From the NCBI RefSeq assembly GCF_016429215.1, contig NZ_JAELUH010000031.1, forward strand, positions 1 through 61,163: a stretch of 61,163 nucleotides of DNA. The letters run 5' to 3'. Of the stretch, positions 15,168-23,521 are shown in pieces (the stretch's first letter is position 1; the number at the start of each line of letters is the position of its first letter). The position numbers and the translations under genes are program-made. Under the pieces are notes generated by a model. It was not told the DNA's origin. It ran no database searches and saw only the letters and a program-made list of their open reading frames with translations. This stretch comes from Herbaspirillum sp. ASV7 (lineage in GTDB: Bacteria > Pseudomonadota > Gammaproteobacteria > Burkholderiales > Burkholderiaceae_D).

Positions 15168-18100
15168 CTATCGCTGCGACGCGATCTCGATACGCAACAG
15201 GTAGGGGCCCTGCCGTGCCTGCCAACGTGCCAGCAAGCGCTCGCGCAGGGCCTGCAGGCGCAGCAGGTCCAGCCCCGGTGGCTGGGCCGACAGCGACTGC
15301 ATGTATTGCAAGAGCATGATCGATGGGGCTTCCAGCAGTCGCTCCACCAGGGCATCCAGCTGGGCGTCCCACTGCGGTAGCAGATCGCTGAGTCCAGGCA
15401 CGAAGGCGGCATCGCCCAGGTTCAATCGCAAGATCCGGTAGCGCACCGCGCCGAAACTGATCTTGCTGACTTTGCCCCGCGTCAGGCGCACCGATGCCGG
15501 ATTGTCGGTGCTCACGCGATACCCCTCGGGCAAGGTCCGCGTATCGAGCTTGAGGACGAAATTGCTGCCCCGGTCCGGGTTGGGCAGTTCCGGGCAAGGC
15601 ACGTGAAAACGCCCCTGGGCATCGGTATGGATCAACACACCCCGTGGCGTGACCAGCCGCACCCCGGCCAGCCCGGGCTCACCCGGATCCTGGTAGCCAT
15701 TGCCATTGCGATCCTCGAAGACCTTGCCGACCAGTTCCGGACAATCCAGCGTCGGCTCGGCCACCACCCGCGTGCTGGCCTGGGCCACGCCCGAGAGCAG
15801 GCGGTTGTCCACACTGATGGCCCAGGCCTGGTTGATGTAATCGCCCGGCTCCACCCCGGCGCCCACGACGAGGATGAGACGATAGGTCTTCTTCTCGTTG
15901 GCCTGGAAATTCTGCCCACGCCAGACCATGACGCGGCCGCTCATCACCGGTTCGAGCGGCACGTGATCCAGGAATGCACTGCCACGCCGGTACTTGAATC
16001 CGGGCGGCATCTGGTCCAGCAGGTTCACCGCCCCTACCGGATGGGCCTGGTTGTTGATGACCGTGATGGAATACGGCACCAGGTCGCCGCGCGCCGCTCT
16101 CATCATGGGTGTGCTCTTGAACACGGTCAGCAAGCCGGCGGCGGCCTTGTCCAGCGGCAGGTGATTGTTGAGCACCGGGGCCGACGTGTCGGAGAGCACG
16201 AAGCCCAGGTAGTACTGGGTACTGGCAGCGCCACCGGTGAGGATACCCACGCAGGCCGCCGGATTGGCCACCGGCACTGCCACGCCCGGCGCGTTATCGC
16301 TGGCTTGCACCCGTGCCGGGGCAGGCAGCGCCGCGACCGTCAAGTCGCCCTGGCAAGGCGGCATGCTGGCCGCTGTGCCCTGCTGGTAGGACGGCGGCCC
16401 CTGCACGGCGAGCCGGTACTGCCCCGGCGGGAAGCCGCCCTGCAGCAGGAACTGGTAAAAGCCGTTGACGCCCGTCACCTGGCGAGCCTGCCCGCCCACC
16501 AGGTGCCGCGCCGGATCGAAGCCGGCCGGCCCCGACAGCGTCACGGTGGCGCCGGCCACCGGCTGCCGGGTCTGGGCATCGTAGACCACCCCGGAAGGGT
16601 CCAGCGGCAGGTTCTGCTCCACCACCCGTTCGTCTGGCAACAGGGTGATGCCTGTGATCTTGCCCAGCACGGAAACGTCGCCGCGACGATTACCCGAGCT
16701 GGCCGTGGTCGACACGACCTTGCCACCGGTGAGGAAAGTGATGGCAAAGCCGCTGCCGCTGGGCAGTCCGCTGTCCTCGTAACCGGGGCAATGCAGATTG
16801 TCGAACTGGTAGAAGCCCTGGGCATTGCTTTGCACGCTGCAGACCGGGGCGCCGTTCTGCGTCAGCTGCGCGGTCCAGCCGGCCATGCCGGCCTGTAACT
16901 GATCGGATGCGCGCGCGCCGCCCTGGTCGGCCTTGAAGTAGACGTAACCGCTGACGACGGGCAATTGCAGGACCAGGCTGGCCAGTTCGGCAAAGTTGTA
17001 GTCCGCCAGCATGTCACCGGCGCGCGCCACGATGCCGCGGATCACGTCGGCTCCGCCGGCGGCCACCGGTTTGGCTGCCTCGGCCAGGCCGGGTTGGCCC
17101 GGCGGCACGCGGGTAAGGCCGTCCGGGTAGCGCACCGGCTGGATCTCGGTGAGGCTGTACCCGCTTGCGTCCGAGGGAGGCAGCTTGTCGAAACGGTAGA
17201 CGCCGTCGGTACCGGTGAGCGTGCTGAGCTGTACCCCATTGCCAGCGATATCCTTGCCGCCCAGCCGTATGGTCACATTGGCGATACCGGTCTCGCCGGC
17301 ATCGGCGATGCCATTATTGTTGCGATCAATGAAGACGCGCCCGGCAATCGACAGCGTCGGCACTTCGGCAAAGTGGTAGTCGCCCAGCAGGTCGCCAGCC
17401 AGCACCACCACGCCGTGGATGGCATCCATGCCGCCCGCCGCCGCCGGCTTGCTGCTGTCGGCCACGCCGGGCTTGCCCGGTGGTACGCTGGTCTTGCCAT
17501 CGAGATAGCCGGCCGGCTGGATCTCGGTGATGGTGTAGCCTGCCGCATTGGAGGGCGGCAGCTTGTCGAACTGGTAGCGGCCATCGGCAGCGGTCAGCGT
17601 GCTGCGCGTCACCGCATTGCCGTTCCAGTCCGTGCCAGCCAGTTGCACCGTCACGTTGGCGATGCCGGCCTCGCCGGCGTCGACCACGCCATTGTTGTTG
17701 CCATCGGCATAGACCCGCCCCGCCACCGACGCCTGCGCCAGCACCGCGAAGTTGTTGCTGGCGGAGGAGGCCGTGCGACCGCTGGCATCGACCAGGATCA
17801 CGATACCGCTGATGCTGCTGGGCCAGGCCGTCACCGCACTGGCGGTGCCGCTGCTGCCGCCACCGCCTCCCTGTACCGGGCCGGCGCTGGTGATGCCGGT
17901 GAGGGTATTGGGCGGGTGGGCCGCCAGGCTCACCGTATATCGGCCCGCCATGAGGCCGCCGAAGCTGTAGCTGCCGCTGGCGTCGGTGGTGGCCTGCAGG
18001 TTGACCGCCACGTCATCGCCCCCGCCGGGCGCACCATCGGCGCCATAGCTGGTGCCGCTCAGACCGACCACGACACCGGCGATGCCAGGCTTGCTGCCGT

Positions 18101-21100
18101 CGTAGATGCCGTCGGGCGCACTGGCTGCATCGAGGAAGACCTTGCCCGAGATCACGCCCAGCGGATTGGCCATCAGGCTGGCCGTGGCCGCCAGGACATT
18201 GCTGCCGGCCGTGGTCAGCAGTGCGCCGGCGGCGATGACGTTGCCGTAACTGCCCTCGGCGGCGACCGTGACGTCGACCCGGATGGTGCAGCCTCCCGGG
18301 GGCAATACCGCCCCGCCGGCATAGCGGATCGTCGTTGCACCGGCGGCCGCGCTGAGCTGCGCCAGGTCGCAACTGCCACCCAGGTTGGGACTAGCGGCCA
18401 CCGTCATGCCACCTGGCAGTGCATCCACCAGGTCGGCACTCAGGCTGATGGCGCTGCTGTTGTCGTTGCCCAGCGCCAGGATCAGGGTGGATACCCCGCC
18501 CGCACGGATCTGGGGCGCGACGAATTGCTTGGTCAGCGCAGGCGGTCGCAACACCGTCAGGGTGGCACTGGCCGGGAGATCATTGTCTACCCCTTCGCTG
18601 TCCTGCAGCGCATGGGCGGCGATGCTGCTGGTGTAGGTCCCGGGGACCTCGCTGACCACGTCGACGCTGATCTGGCAGGTCCCCGATGCCGGCAGCGTGG
18701 CGCCGTTGAGCGTCACGCTGCGGGCCGCCGCATCGACGGCCACGCTGCCACCGGGACAAGTCGTTGCGGCACGCGGCAGCGCGGCCGGCACCAGGTTGGG
18801 CGGCAAGGTATCGACCAGCCGCAGCGCCGTCAGGTCAATCGCATTGCCATTGACCAGCGTGATGGTGGCGGTGCTTGGAGCCTGGCGCGCCACCACCGAT
18901 GGCGCAAAGCTCTTCGACACCTGCACGGCTTTGCGCACGTCCAGCGCCGCCCCGGCAGCGACCCAGTTACTGGCCGGCCCGCCATCGAAATTGCCGGTGA
19001 CGTCACCCACCTGCAGCGTGTTCTGGTAGCGGCCTTCACTGCTGGCCAGCACGTCCAGTTCGACGCTGCAGGTGCTGGGCAGGCCTGCGGCAGGCGGCAT
19101 CGATGCGCCGGCCAGCCGTACCTGGTCGGCAACGGTACTGAGCACGCCACCACTGCAGGTGGTGAGCGCGTTGGCGGGTGTGGCCACGGCCAGGCCAGCG
19201 GGCAGATGGTCGGTCAGCGCCAGGCCGCCCAGCGCCGCGACGCTCGTATGCGACAGGTTCAGGCGCAGGCGGGACACCGCTCCCGGTCGCACCAGCGCCG
19301 GTGTGAAGGACTTGCTCACGTCGATACGGCCGCCCGCCGTCAGGCTGACGGTGGCCCCGCCCGGATTGCTGACGCCCTCGCTGGAAGCCACCGCCTGTAC
19401 CGGGATGACGTTGACGACCGTGCCGCTCCTGCTGGTGGTGACATGGGCGGTGATGGTGCAGCTGCCGCCGAAGGGCAGGCTGGCCCCCGTCATGCTGAAA
19501 CTGCCGCCGTCGCCGGCGGCGTTGAGCACGGCCCCGGAACAGCTGCTGCTCAGGCTGAAGGGGGCCAGCAGCTGCATGCCGGTGGGCGCCGTCGTGGCCG
19601 TCCCGTTGACGGTGAAGTAGTCGCTCAGGCGCAGGTTGCTCAGCGCCTGAGGCGACTTGTTCTGCAACTGGATCGTCAACACGCTGTCCTGGCCCGGCAT
19701 GGCCAGCGTGGCCGGCGCCAGCGTGGCACTGACCGCCACCGCAGGCGGCGTGCTGTTGGCCAGGGTGGCCGATACCGGCTCCAGGTTCTGGATGCCGCCG
19801 CTGGCCGTGATGCCGCCGGCGGGAATCGAATTGACCCAGGGCGCCGCGCCGCTGCCGATCACATCGAAGACCAGCTGGCAACTGCTCGACGCTGCCAGGT
19901 TCCCGCCTGACATGCTCACGCTGCCGGCGCCCGGCACGGCCGTCAGGCTCGCCCCGCTACAGGTGCTGGAGGCATTGGCCGGGCTGGCCACCGTCATGTA
20001 GGGCGGCAAAGGATCGTTGAGCGCCAGGCTGAGCAGGGGGCCGGAACCGTTATTGTTGAGGGTCACCGTCACCGTGGATCGTCCGCCCTCGCCCACGCTG
20101 GCCGGCGCAAAGGCCTTGCTAGCACTCAGTATGGGGGTGTTGTAGACCAGGGTGGCCGGCGCCGGAACGACCAGTGCCGAACTCCTGGGCGTATAGGCGC
20201 TGCCATCGACGGCATAGTTGCCGCTGCCGCTGAGCGCCTGCCTGGGCAGGGTCAGCGTATAGGTATCGGCCGGCCCGATCACCTGCACGCTGACGGTACA
20301 GGTGCTGGCCTGGTTCTTTCCGGCGATGCTGGGGTTGATGGTGCGCGGCGCCAGCGAGCCGCCGGACAGGGCAATCGTATTGCTGCCGGCCACGGCCGTG
20401 ACACTGCCACCGGTACAAGTGGTGGCGGCATTGGCCGGACTGGCCACCCGCAGCTGCTTGCCCAGCGCCGTCAGTGGCAAGGCCGCGCTGAAAGCGAGAT
20501 TGCCGACGGTGCCGGCACTGCTGTTGGCAAGGGTAAAAGTCAGGGTCACCGGTACGCCCTCGGGGGAGCTGGCCACGCCGAAGGCGGCGCTGATGGCCAG
20601 GGGCGCAACGACTTGCATCTGCGTGCTGGTCTGGCTGGCGTTGGCCACCGTAAAACCGCTGACCGGATTGACCCAGCTGACGGCACCGAGCTCCAGGCTG
20701 TTGATCGGTGTCGCGCCTTCAGCGGCATCCTTGGGTAGCGCCCCCCAGAAACCCAGCGTGCAGACGCTGTTCAACAGCACGTTGTCGAGCGTGAACACGG
20801 GGTTGCTGTTCGCCCCCGCCACGCTGGCCACGGTACAGCCACCCAGTGCCGCCGGCCGGCTGGTATTGATGCCGCTCCAGGTCGGCAGGCCGGTGCTTCC
20901 GGTCCAGCCAGGAAAGCTCACCATGGCCGAATTGGATTGCAGCCTGTCATTGACGATCAAGCCATTGAGGGTCTGCCCGGCAAAGTTGTTGATCAGGATC
21001 TCGAAGAAAACGGGGTCGCCCGCTGCCACCAGCTTGGGCGAGCTCGCCTTGGTAATCTGGAAGTTGTTCCACACCGAGACCGAATTTCTCGCCGCGAAGC

Positions 21101-21626
21101 TCACGCTCACCGCAGGGCTGCCGCTGCTCGCGGAGGCCGCCTTGGGAGTGAATGTCACCACCTTGTTGAGAGCCACCCCGATGGTGCCGGAAAACGGCAC
21201 CGAGATCGCGCAGGAGGCGCCGGCGGCTAGCGTGGTCGCCGACAACAGCACCCCTTGGTTGCCATTGATGCGTGTGACCGTGGCAGCCGGACAGTTCGTC
21301 CCGAGCGACACCGGGCTGCCGCTGACCACGGCACTGGTCAGCGCCTGCAAGGTGCTCGACGTCGCCACATCTGTCCCGATAGGATTGAATGTGAAGGCGG
21401 GCAGGACCAGCGGGCTGCTGCCACCGTTGCGCAAGGTGAAGGTCAGCGCCGATCCCTGACCGGCGGCGATATTGGATTGGGAAAACGCACTGCTCACACT
21501 GAGTTGTCCCAGCGCCGCCGGGGTCCACAGCAGCAACAGGCACATCAACACCAGGGACCGGACATGACGCCACCGGACAGATGCAAGAAAGCAGACAAGA
21601 GAGCAGCGGGACGGAATAGGCGACAT
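15168..21626 (-). CDS. Giant secreted repeat protein with DUF11 and SdrD-B-like domains (2152 aa)
   Basis: The protein starts with a Sec signal (hydrophobic run about residues 25-40, ending AALGQ). Residues 40-1150 hold about seven DUF11-like Ig-fold modules, most with a cysteine pair (a TTCSGG-type turn and a later SCT-V strand). SdrD-B/Cna-B-like modules follow near 1160, 1304, 1431, 1560 and 1650, with VYADGNNNGVVDAGEAGIAN-type calcium-loop signatures. Another DUF11 unit lies near 1833, another SdrD-B near 1967, and a C-terminal LRLNLGDAAFVPG...LLRIEI region (about 2060-2152) resembles a degenerate OmpA-like domain. No LPXTG anchor or transmembrane anchor is visible. A cell-surface, adhesion or envelope role is likely. 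Its neighbours are signalling genes. Confidence 0.85.
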   Translation of the reverse strand: MSPIPSRCSLVCFLASVRWRHVRSLVLMCLLLLWTPAALGQLSVSSAFSQSNIAAGQGSALTFTLRNGGSSPLVLPAFTFNPIGTDVATSSTLQALTSAVVSGSPVSLGTNCPAATVTRINGNQGVLLSATTLAAGASCAISVPFSGTIGVALNKVVTFTPKAASASSGSPAVSVSFAARNSVSVWNNFQITKASSPKLVAAGDPVFFEILINNFAGQTLNGLIVNDRLQSNSAMVSFPGWTGSTGLPTWSGINTSRPAALGGCTVASVAGANSNPVFTLDNVLLNSVCTLGFWGALPKDAAEGATPINSLELGAVSWVNPVSGFTVANASQTSTQMQVVAPLAISAAFGVASSPEGVPVTLTFTLANSSAGTVGNLAFSAALPLTALGKQLRVASPANAATTCTGGSVTAVAGSNTIALSGGSLAPRTINPSIAGKNQASTCTVSVQVIGPADTYTLTLPRQALSGSGNYAVDGSAYTPRSSALVVPAPATLVYNTPILSASKAFAPASVGEGGRSTVTVTLNNNGSGPLLSLALNDPLPPYMTVASPANASSTCSGASLTAVPGAGSVSMSGGNLAASSSCQLVFDVIGSGAAPWVNSIPAGGITASGGIQNLEPVSATLANSTPPAVAVSATLAPATLAMPGQDSVLTIQLQNKSPQALSNLRLSDYFTVNGTATTAPTGMQLLAPFSLSSSCSGAVLNAAGDGGSFSMTGASLPFGGSCTITAHVTTSRSGTVVNVIPVQAVASSEGVSNPGGATVSLTAGGRIDVSKSFTPALVRPGAVSRLRLNLSHTSVAALGGLALTDHLPAGLAVATPANALTTCSGGVLSTVADQVRLAGASMPPAAGLPSTCSVELDVLASSEGRYQNTLQVGDVTGNFDGGPASNWVAAGAALDVRKAVQVSKSFAPSVVARQAPSTATITLVNGNAIDLTALRLVDTLPPNLVPAALPRAATTCPGGSVAVDAAARSVTLNGATLPASGTCQISVDVVSEVPGTYTSSIAAHALQDSEGVDNDLPASATLTVLRPPALTKQFVAPQIRAGGVSTLILALGNDNSSAISLSADLVDALPGGMTVAASPNLGGSCDLAQLSAAAGATTIRYAGGAVLPPGGCTIRVDVTVAAEGSYGNVIAAGALLTTAGSNVLAATASLMANPLGVISGKVFLDAASAPDGIYDGSKPGIAGVVVGLSGTSYGADGAPGGGDDVAVNLQATTDASGSYSFGGLMAGRYTVSLAAHPPNTLTGITSAGPVQGGGGGSSGTASAVTAWPSSISGIVILVDASGRTASSASNNFAVLAQASVAGRVYADGNNNGVVDAGEAGIANVTVQLAGTDWNGNAVTRSTLTAADGRYQFDKLPPSNAAGYTITEIQPAGYLDGKTSVPPGKPGVADSSKPAAAGGMDAIHGVVVLAGDLLGDYHFAEVPTLSIAGRVFIDRNNNGIADAGETGIANVTIRLGGKDIAGNGVQLSTLTGTDGVYRFDKLPPSDASGYSLTEIQPVRYPDGLTRVPPGQPGLAEAAKPVAAGGADVIRGIVARAGDMLADYNFAELASLVLQLPVVSGYVYFKADQGGARASDQLQAGMAGWTAQLTQNGAPVCSVQSNAQGFYQFDNLHCPGYEDSGLPSGSGFAITFLTGGKVVSTTASSGNRRGDVSVLGKITGITLLPDERVVEQNLPLDPSGVVYDAQTRQPVAGATVTLSGPAGFDPARHLVGGQARQVTGVNGFYQFLLQGGFPPGQYRLAVQGPPSYQQGTAASMPPCQGDLTVAALPAPARVQASDNAPGVAVPVANPAACVGILTGGAASTQYYLGFVLSDTSAPVLNNHLPLDKAAAGLLTVFKSTPMMRAARGDLVPYSITVINNQAHPVGAVNLLDQMPPGFKYRRGSAFLDHVPLEPVMSGRVMVWRGQNFQANEKKTYRLILVVGAGVEPGDYINQAWAISVDNRLLSGVAQASTRVVAEPTLDCPELVGKVFEDRNGNGYQDPGEPGLAGVRLVTPRGVLIHTDAQGRFHVPCPELPNPDRGSNFVLKLDTRTLPEGYRVSTDNPASVRLTRGKVSKISFGAVRYRILRLNLGDAAFVPGLSDLLPQWDAQLDALVERLLEAPSIMLLQYMQSLSAQPPGLDLLRLQALRERLLARWQARQGPYLLRIEIASQR

Positions 21627-21720
21627 TTACCTGGCGAAGGACAAAGCAAGCTCCCCGCCCGGCCTGCGCCAGCAGAGGAAGAAACGTGCCAAGAGCTGGA
21701 AGGCGCTACTCGGACAAGAG

Positions 21721-21762
21721 CGGCAGGTATCGGACTGCCTCGCGGGAGCCCGCCACCTGCCG
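21721..21762. other. Hairpin between response regulator and giant gene
   Basis: CGGCAGGT (21721-21728) pairs with ACCTGCCG (21755-21762), with an inner CGGG/CCCG stem. It lies in the 145-base gap between the regulator stop and the giant gene start, both on the minus strand. No T-run follows, so it may be an attenuating or processing structure in a shared transcript. Confidence 0.4.
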
Positions 21763-21771
21763 ACAGGACAA

Positions 21772-22449
21772 TCAGCAGATCTGGATCTTTTCGGTGAAGC
21801 AGTAGCCCACCCCATGCATGGTGCGCAGGGGCAGGTCGCACATGGCACCGTCGCGCCATTTGCGACGCAAGCGGCTGACGGTCTTCTCCAGCACCCGCTC
21901 ATCGAAGCCTACCCATTCGATCCCGAAGGCCTGGGCGATGGCGCAGCGATCGGCAGCGTGCTGGGAACTGTCGGCCAGCAGCCTGAGCAAGGCCATCTCG
22001 CGCGGATTGATGGGTACCGCATCACGGTGCGGCGCGCGCAGCGTACGGGCGATGGTATCCAGGCTCCAGGCCTGCGGCGCGATGCGTCGCAGTAGCGTGT
22101 CGATATAGGTACCAATGAGGCTGGTCATCGGCGGTTTGGGCTCGCAGAAGTCCGCACCGCTCTGCAAGCCCGTGATGCGTATGCCCGGGGGATCATCGTC
22201 ACCAGAGAACAACAGGATCCCCAGACGTGCATCGAGCGCACGCAGTTGCGACGCGACGACGCAACCCTGGGCACGGGCATAGCCTAAATCGATGACGGCG
22301 ATGTCGTACTGGATATTCGAGGTCATCAGGTGCTCTCCATCGACGAACACCAACGTGACCTTGTGATCCTCGCTCAACAGAAATCGGTGGATGGCACTGA
22401 TGGAATGCGATGTCTGAACACCATCCTCGATCAACATAATCCTTGCCAT
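21772..22449 (-). CDS. OmpR-type response regulator
   Basis: The 225-residue protein has a receiver domain (1-115) with phosphoacceptor D54 (IAVIDLG) and K105 (CEPKPP), and a C-terminal winged helix (about 130-222: INPREMALLRLLADSSQ, then RVLEKTVSRLRRKW, LRTMHGVGYCF). The receiver is somewhat divergent: only one acidic pair (ED, residues 8-9) and a GDDD turn are present. ATG 22449 follows AGGAAG; the frame before it is intergenic. It is read towards the giant surface-protein gene and is divergent from the AraC-type regulator. The 271-base gap 22450-22720 is strikingly AT-rich and contains a GGAAAAATATTTTCC near-palindrome. Confidence 0.85.
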   Translation of the reverse strand: MARIMLIEDGVQTSHSISAIHRFLLSEDHKVTLVFVDGEHLMTSNIQYDIAVIDLGYARAQGCVVASQLRALDARLGILLFSGDDDPPGIRITGLQSGADFCEPKPPMTSLIGTYIDTLLRRIAPQAWSLDTIARTLRAPHRDAVPINPREMALLRLLADSSQHAADRCAIAQAFGIEWVGFDERVLEKTVSRLRRKWRDGAMCDLPLRTMHGVGYCFTEKIQIC

Positions 22450-22720
22450 TATTTCTTTCTTCCTTTCTATCAGTAACGATCGGAAACCGACTAACAAAAT
22501 AAGAATTCGGCCAGATCGACATGCCGCCAGAACCCTTGCTGGTAGCGCATGACGATATGGTGAAAGAAATTTATCGTAAAAATTATAGGTTTTTCCGGAT
22601 TATGTTTTGTCGGTCTACCCCTTTGTTTTGATGGCGGGAAAAATATTTTCCGTTCCGTATTTTTTCCTACGTTTGCGTTCACATTCGAGGTAATTTCCGC
22701 ACATTCGCCACGAGGAAAAA

Positions 22721-23509
22721 ATGATTCTCAAACCACTGCATCCCGCCATCACGGGACCACTTTCAGGGCAACGCATCCTGGTCGTCGACGACGCGGAGGA
22801 AGACCGCATCCTGCTCTCGGACTTCCTGGTCCGCCAGGGCGCGCGCCTGTATATCGGCCGCGACGGGCAGGATGGCTATCGCAAGGCGCAGACCATCCGA
22901 CCGGACGTGATCCTGATGGATATCCGCATGCCGGTCTACGATGGACTGACCAGTTGCCGCCTGCTCAAGGCCAATCCCATCACGCGCGCCATCCCGCTGA
23001 TCTTCCTGTCGGCGGCCACAGCCGTCGAGGAGAGGATCTCGGGCCTGACCGCCGGCGCGGTGGACTACATCACCAAGCCCTTCGACTTCGAAGAAGTCCG
23101 CCTGCGCCTGTGCATCCACCTGCGCAGCCGCAGCCATGAAGACCTGCCACCGTCGGAGAACACGGCCACCTACATCACGCCCGGCTCCAATACCTTCGAC
23201 GTGGTGCTGTTCCAGGCCGCACGCCGGCTGATGCTGGAAAAGCTGGACCAGACCCTGAGTCTCACTGCCCTGGCCTCGGCCGTCGGCACCAACGCGCGGC
23301 GCCTGAGCACGGCCTTCAAGAATTGCGTGGGCGTGACCGTCTTCGATTTCCTGCGTGAAGAGCGGATGAAGGAGGCGCGCCGCCTGCTCTCCGACACCAC
23401 GCTCGACATCGGCGCCATCGCACTGGCGCTGGGCTACAGCAATACCGCCAATTTCTCGACCGCCTTCCGCGATCGCTTTGGCATGCCGCCCAGCCAGTTC
23501 CGGCGCTAG
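22721..23509 (+). CDS. Response regulator with AraC-type DNA-binding domain
   Basis: The 262-residue protein has a canonical receiver (residues 17-135: ILVVDDAEED, phosphoacceptor D67 in VILMDIRMP, K119 in YITKPFD) joined to a C-terminal AraC double HTH (about 165-262: LSLTALASAVGTNARRLSTAFKNCVG, then IALALGYSNTANFSTAFRDRFGMPPSQFRR). It is 12 bases upstream of the hybrid kinase gene, so the two form a two-component operon. Its targets are unknown. The divergent OmpR-type regulator and giant gene are nearby candidates. Confidence 0.9.
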   Translation: MILKPLHPAITGPLSGQRILVVDDAEEDRILLSDFLVRQGARLYIGRDGQDGYRKAQTIRPDVILMDIRMPVYDGLTSCRLLKANPITRAIPLIFLSAATAVEERISGLTAGAVDYITKPFDFEEVRLRLCIHLRSRSHEDLPPSENTATYITPGSNTFDVVLFQAARRLMLEKLDQTLSLTALASAVGTNARRLSTAFKNCVGVTVFDFLREERMKEARRLLSDTTLDIGAIALALGYSNTANFSTAFRDRFGMPPSQFRR

Positions 23510-23521
23510 GACGGCTGCGCG

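Noticed and set aside
16965-19910. 981-codon open frame antisense to the giant surface-protein gene
   Set aside because: Its composition (Gln/Arg/His-rich, no domains) is that of an antisense shadow in GC-rich repeats; the opposite frame has a signal peptide and clear domains.
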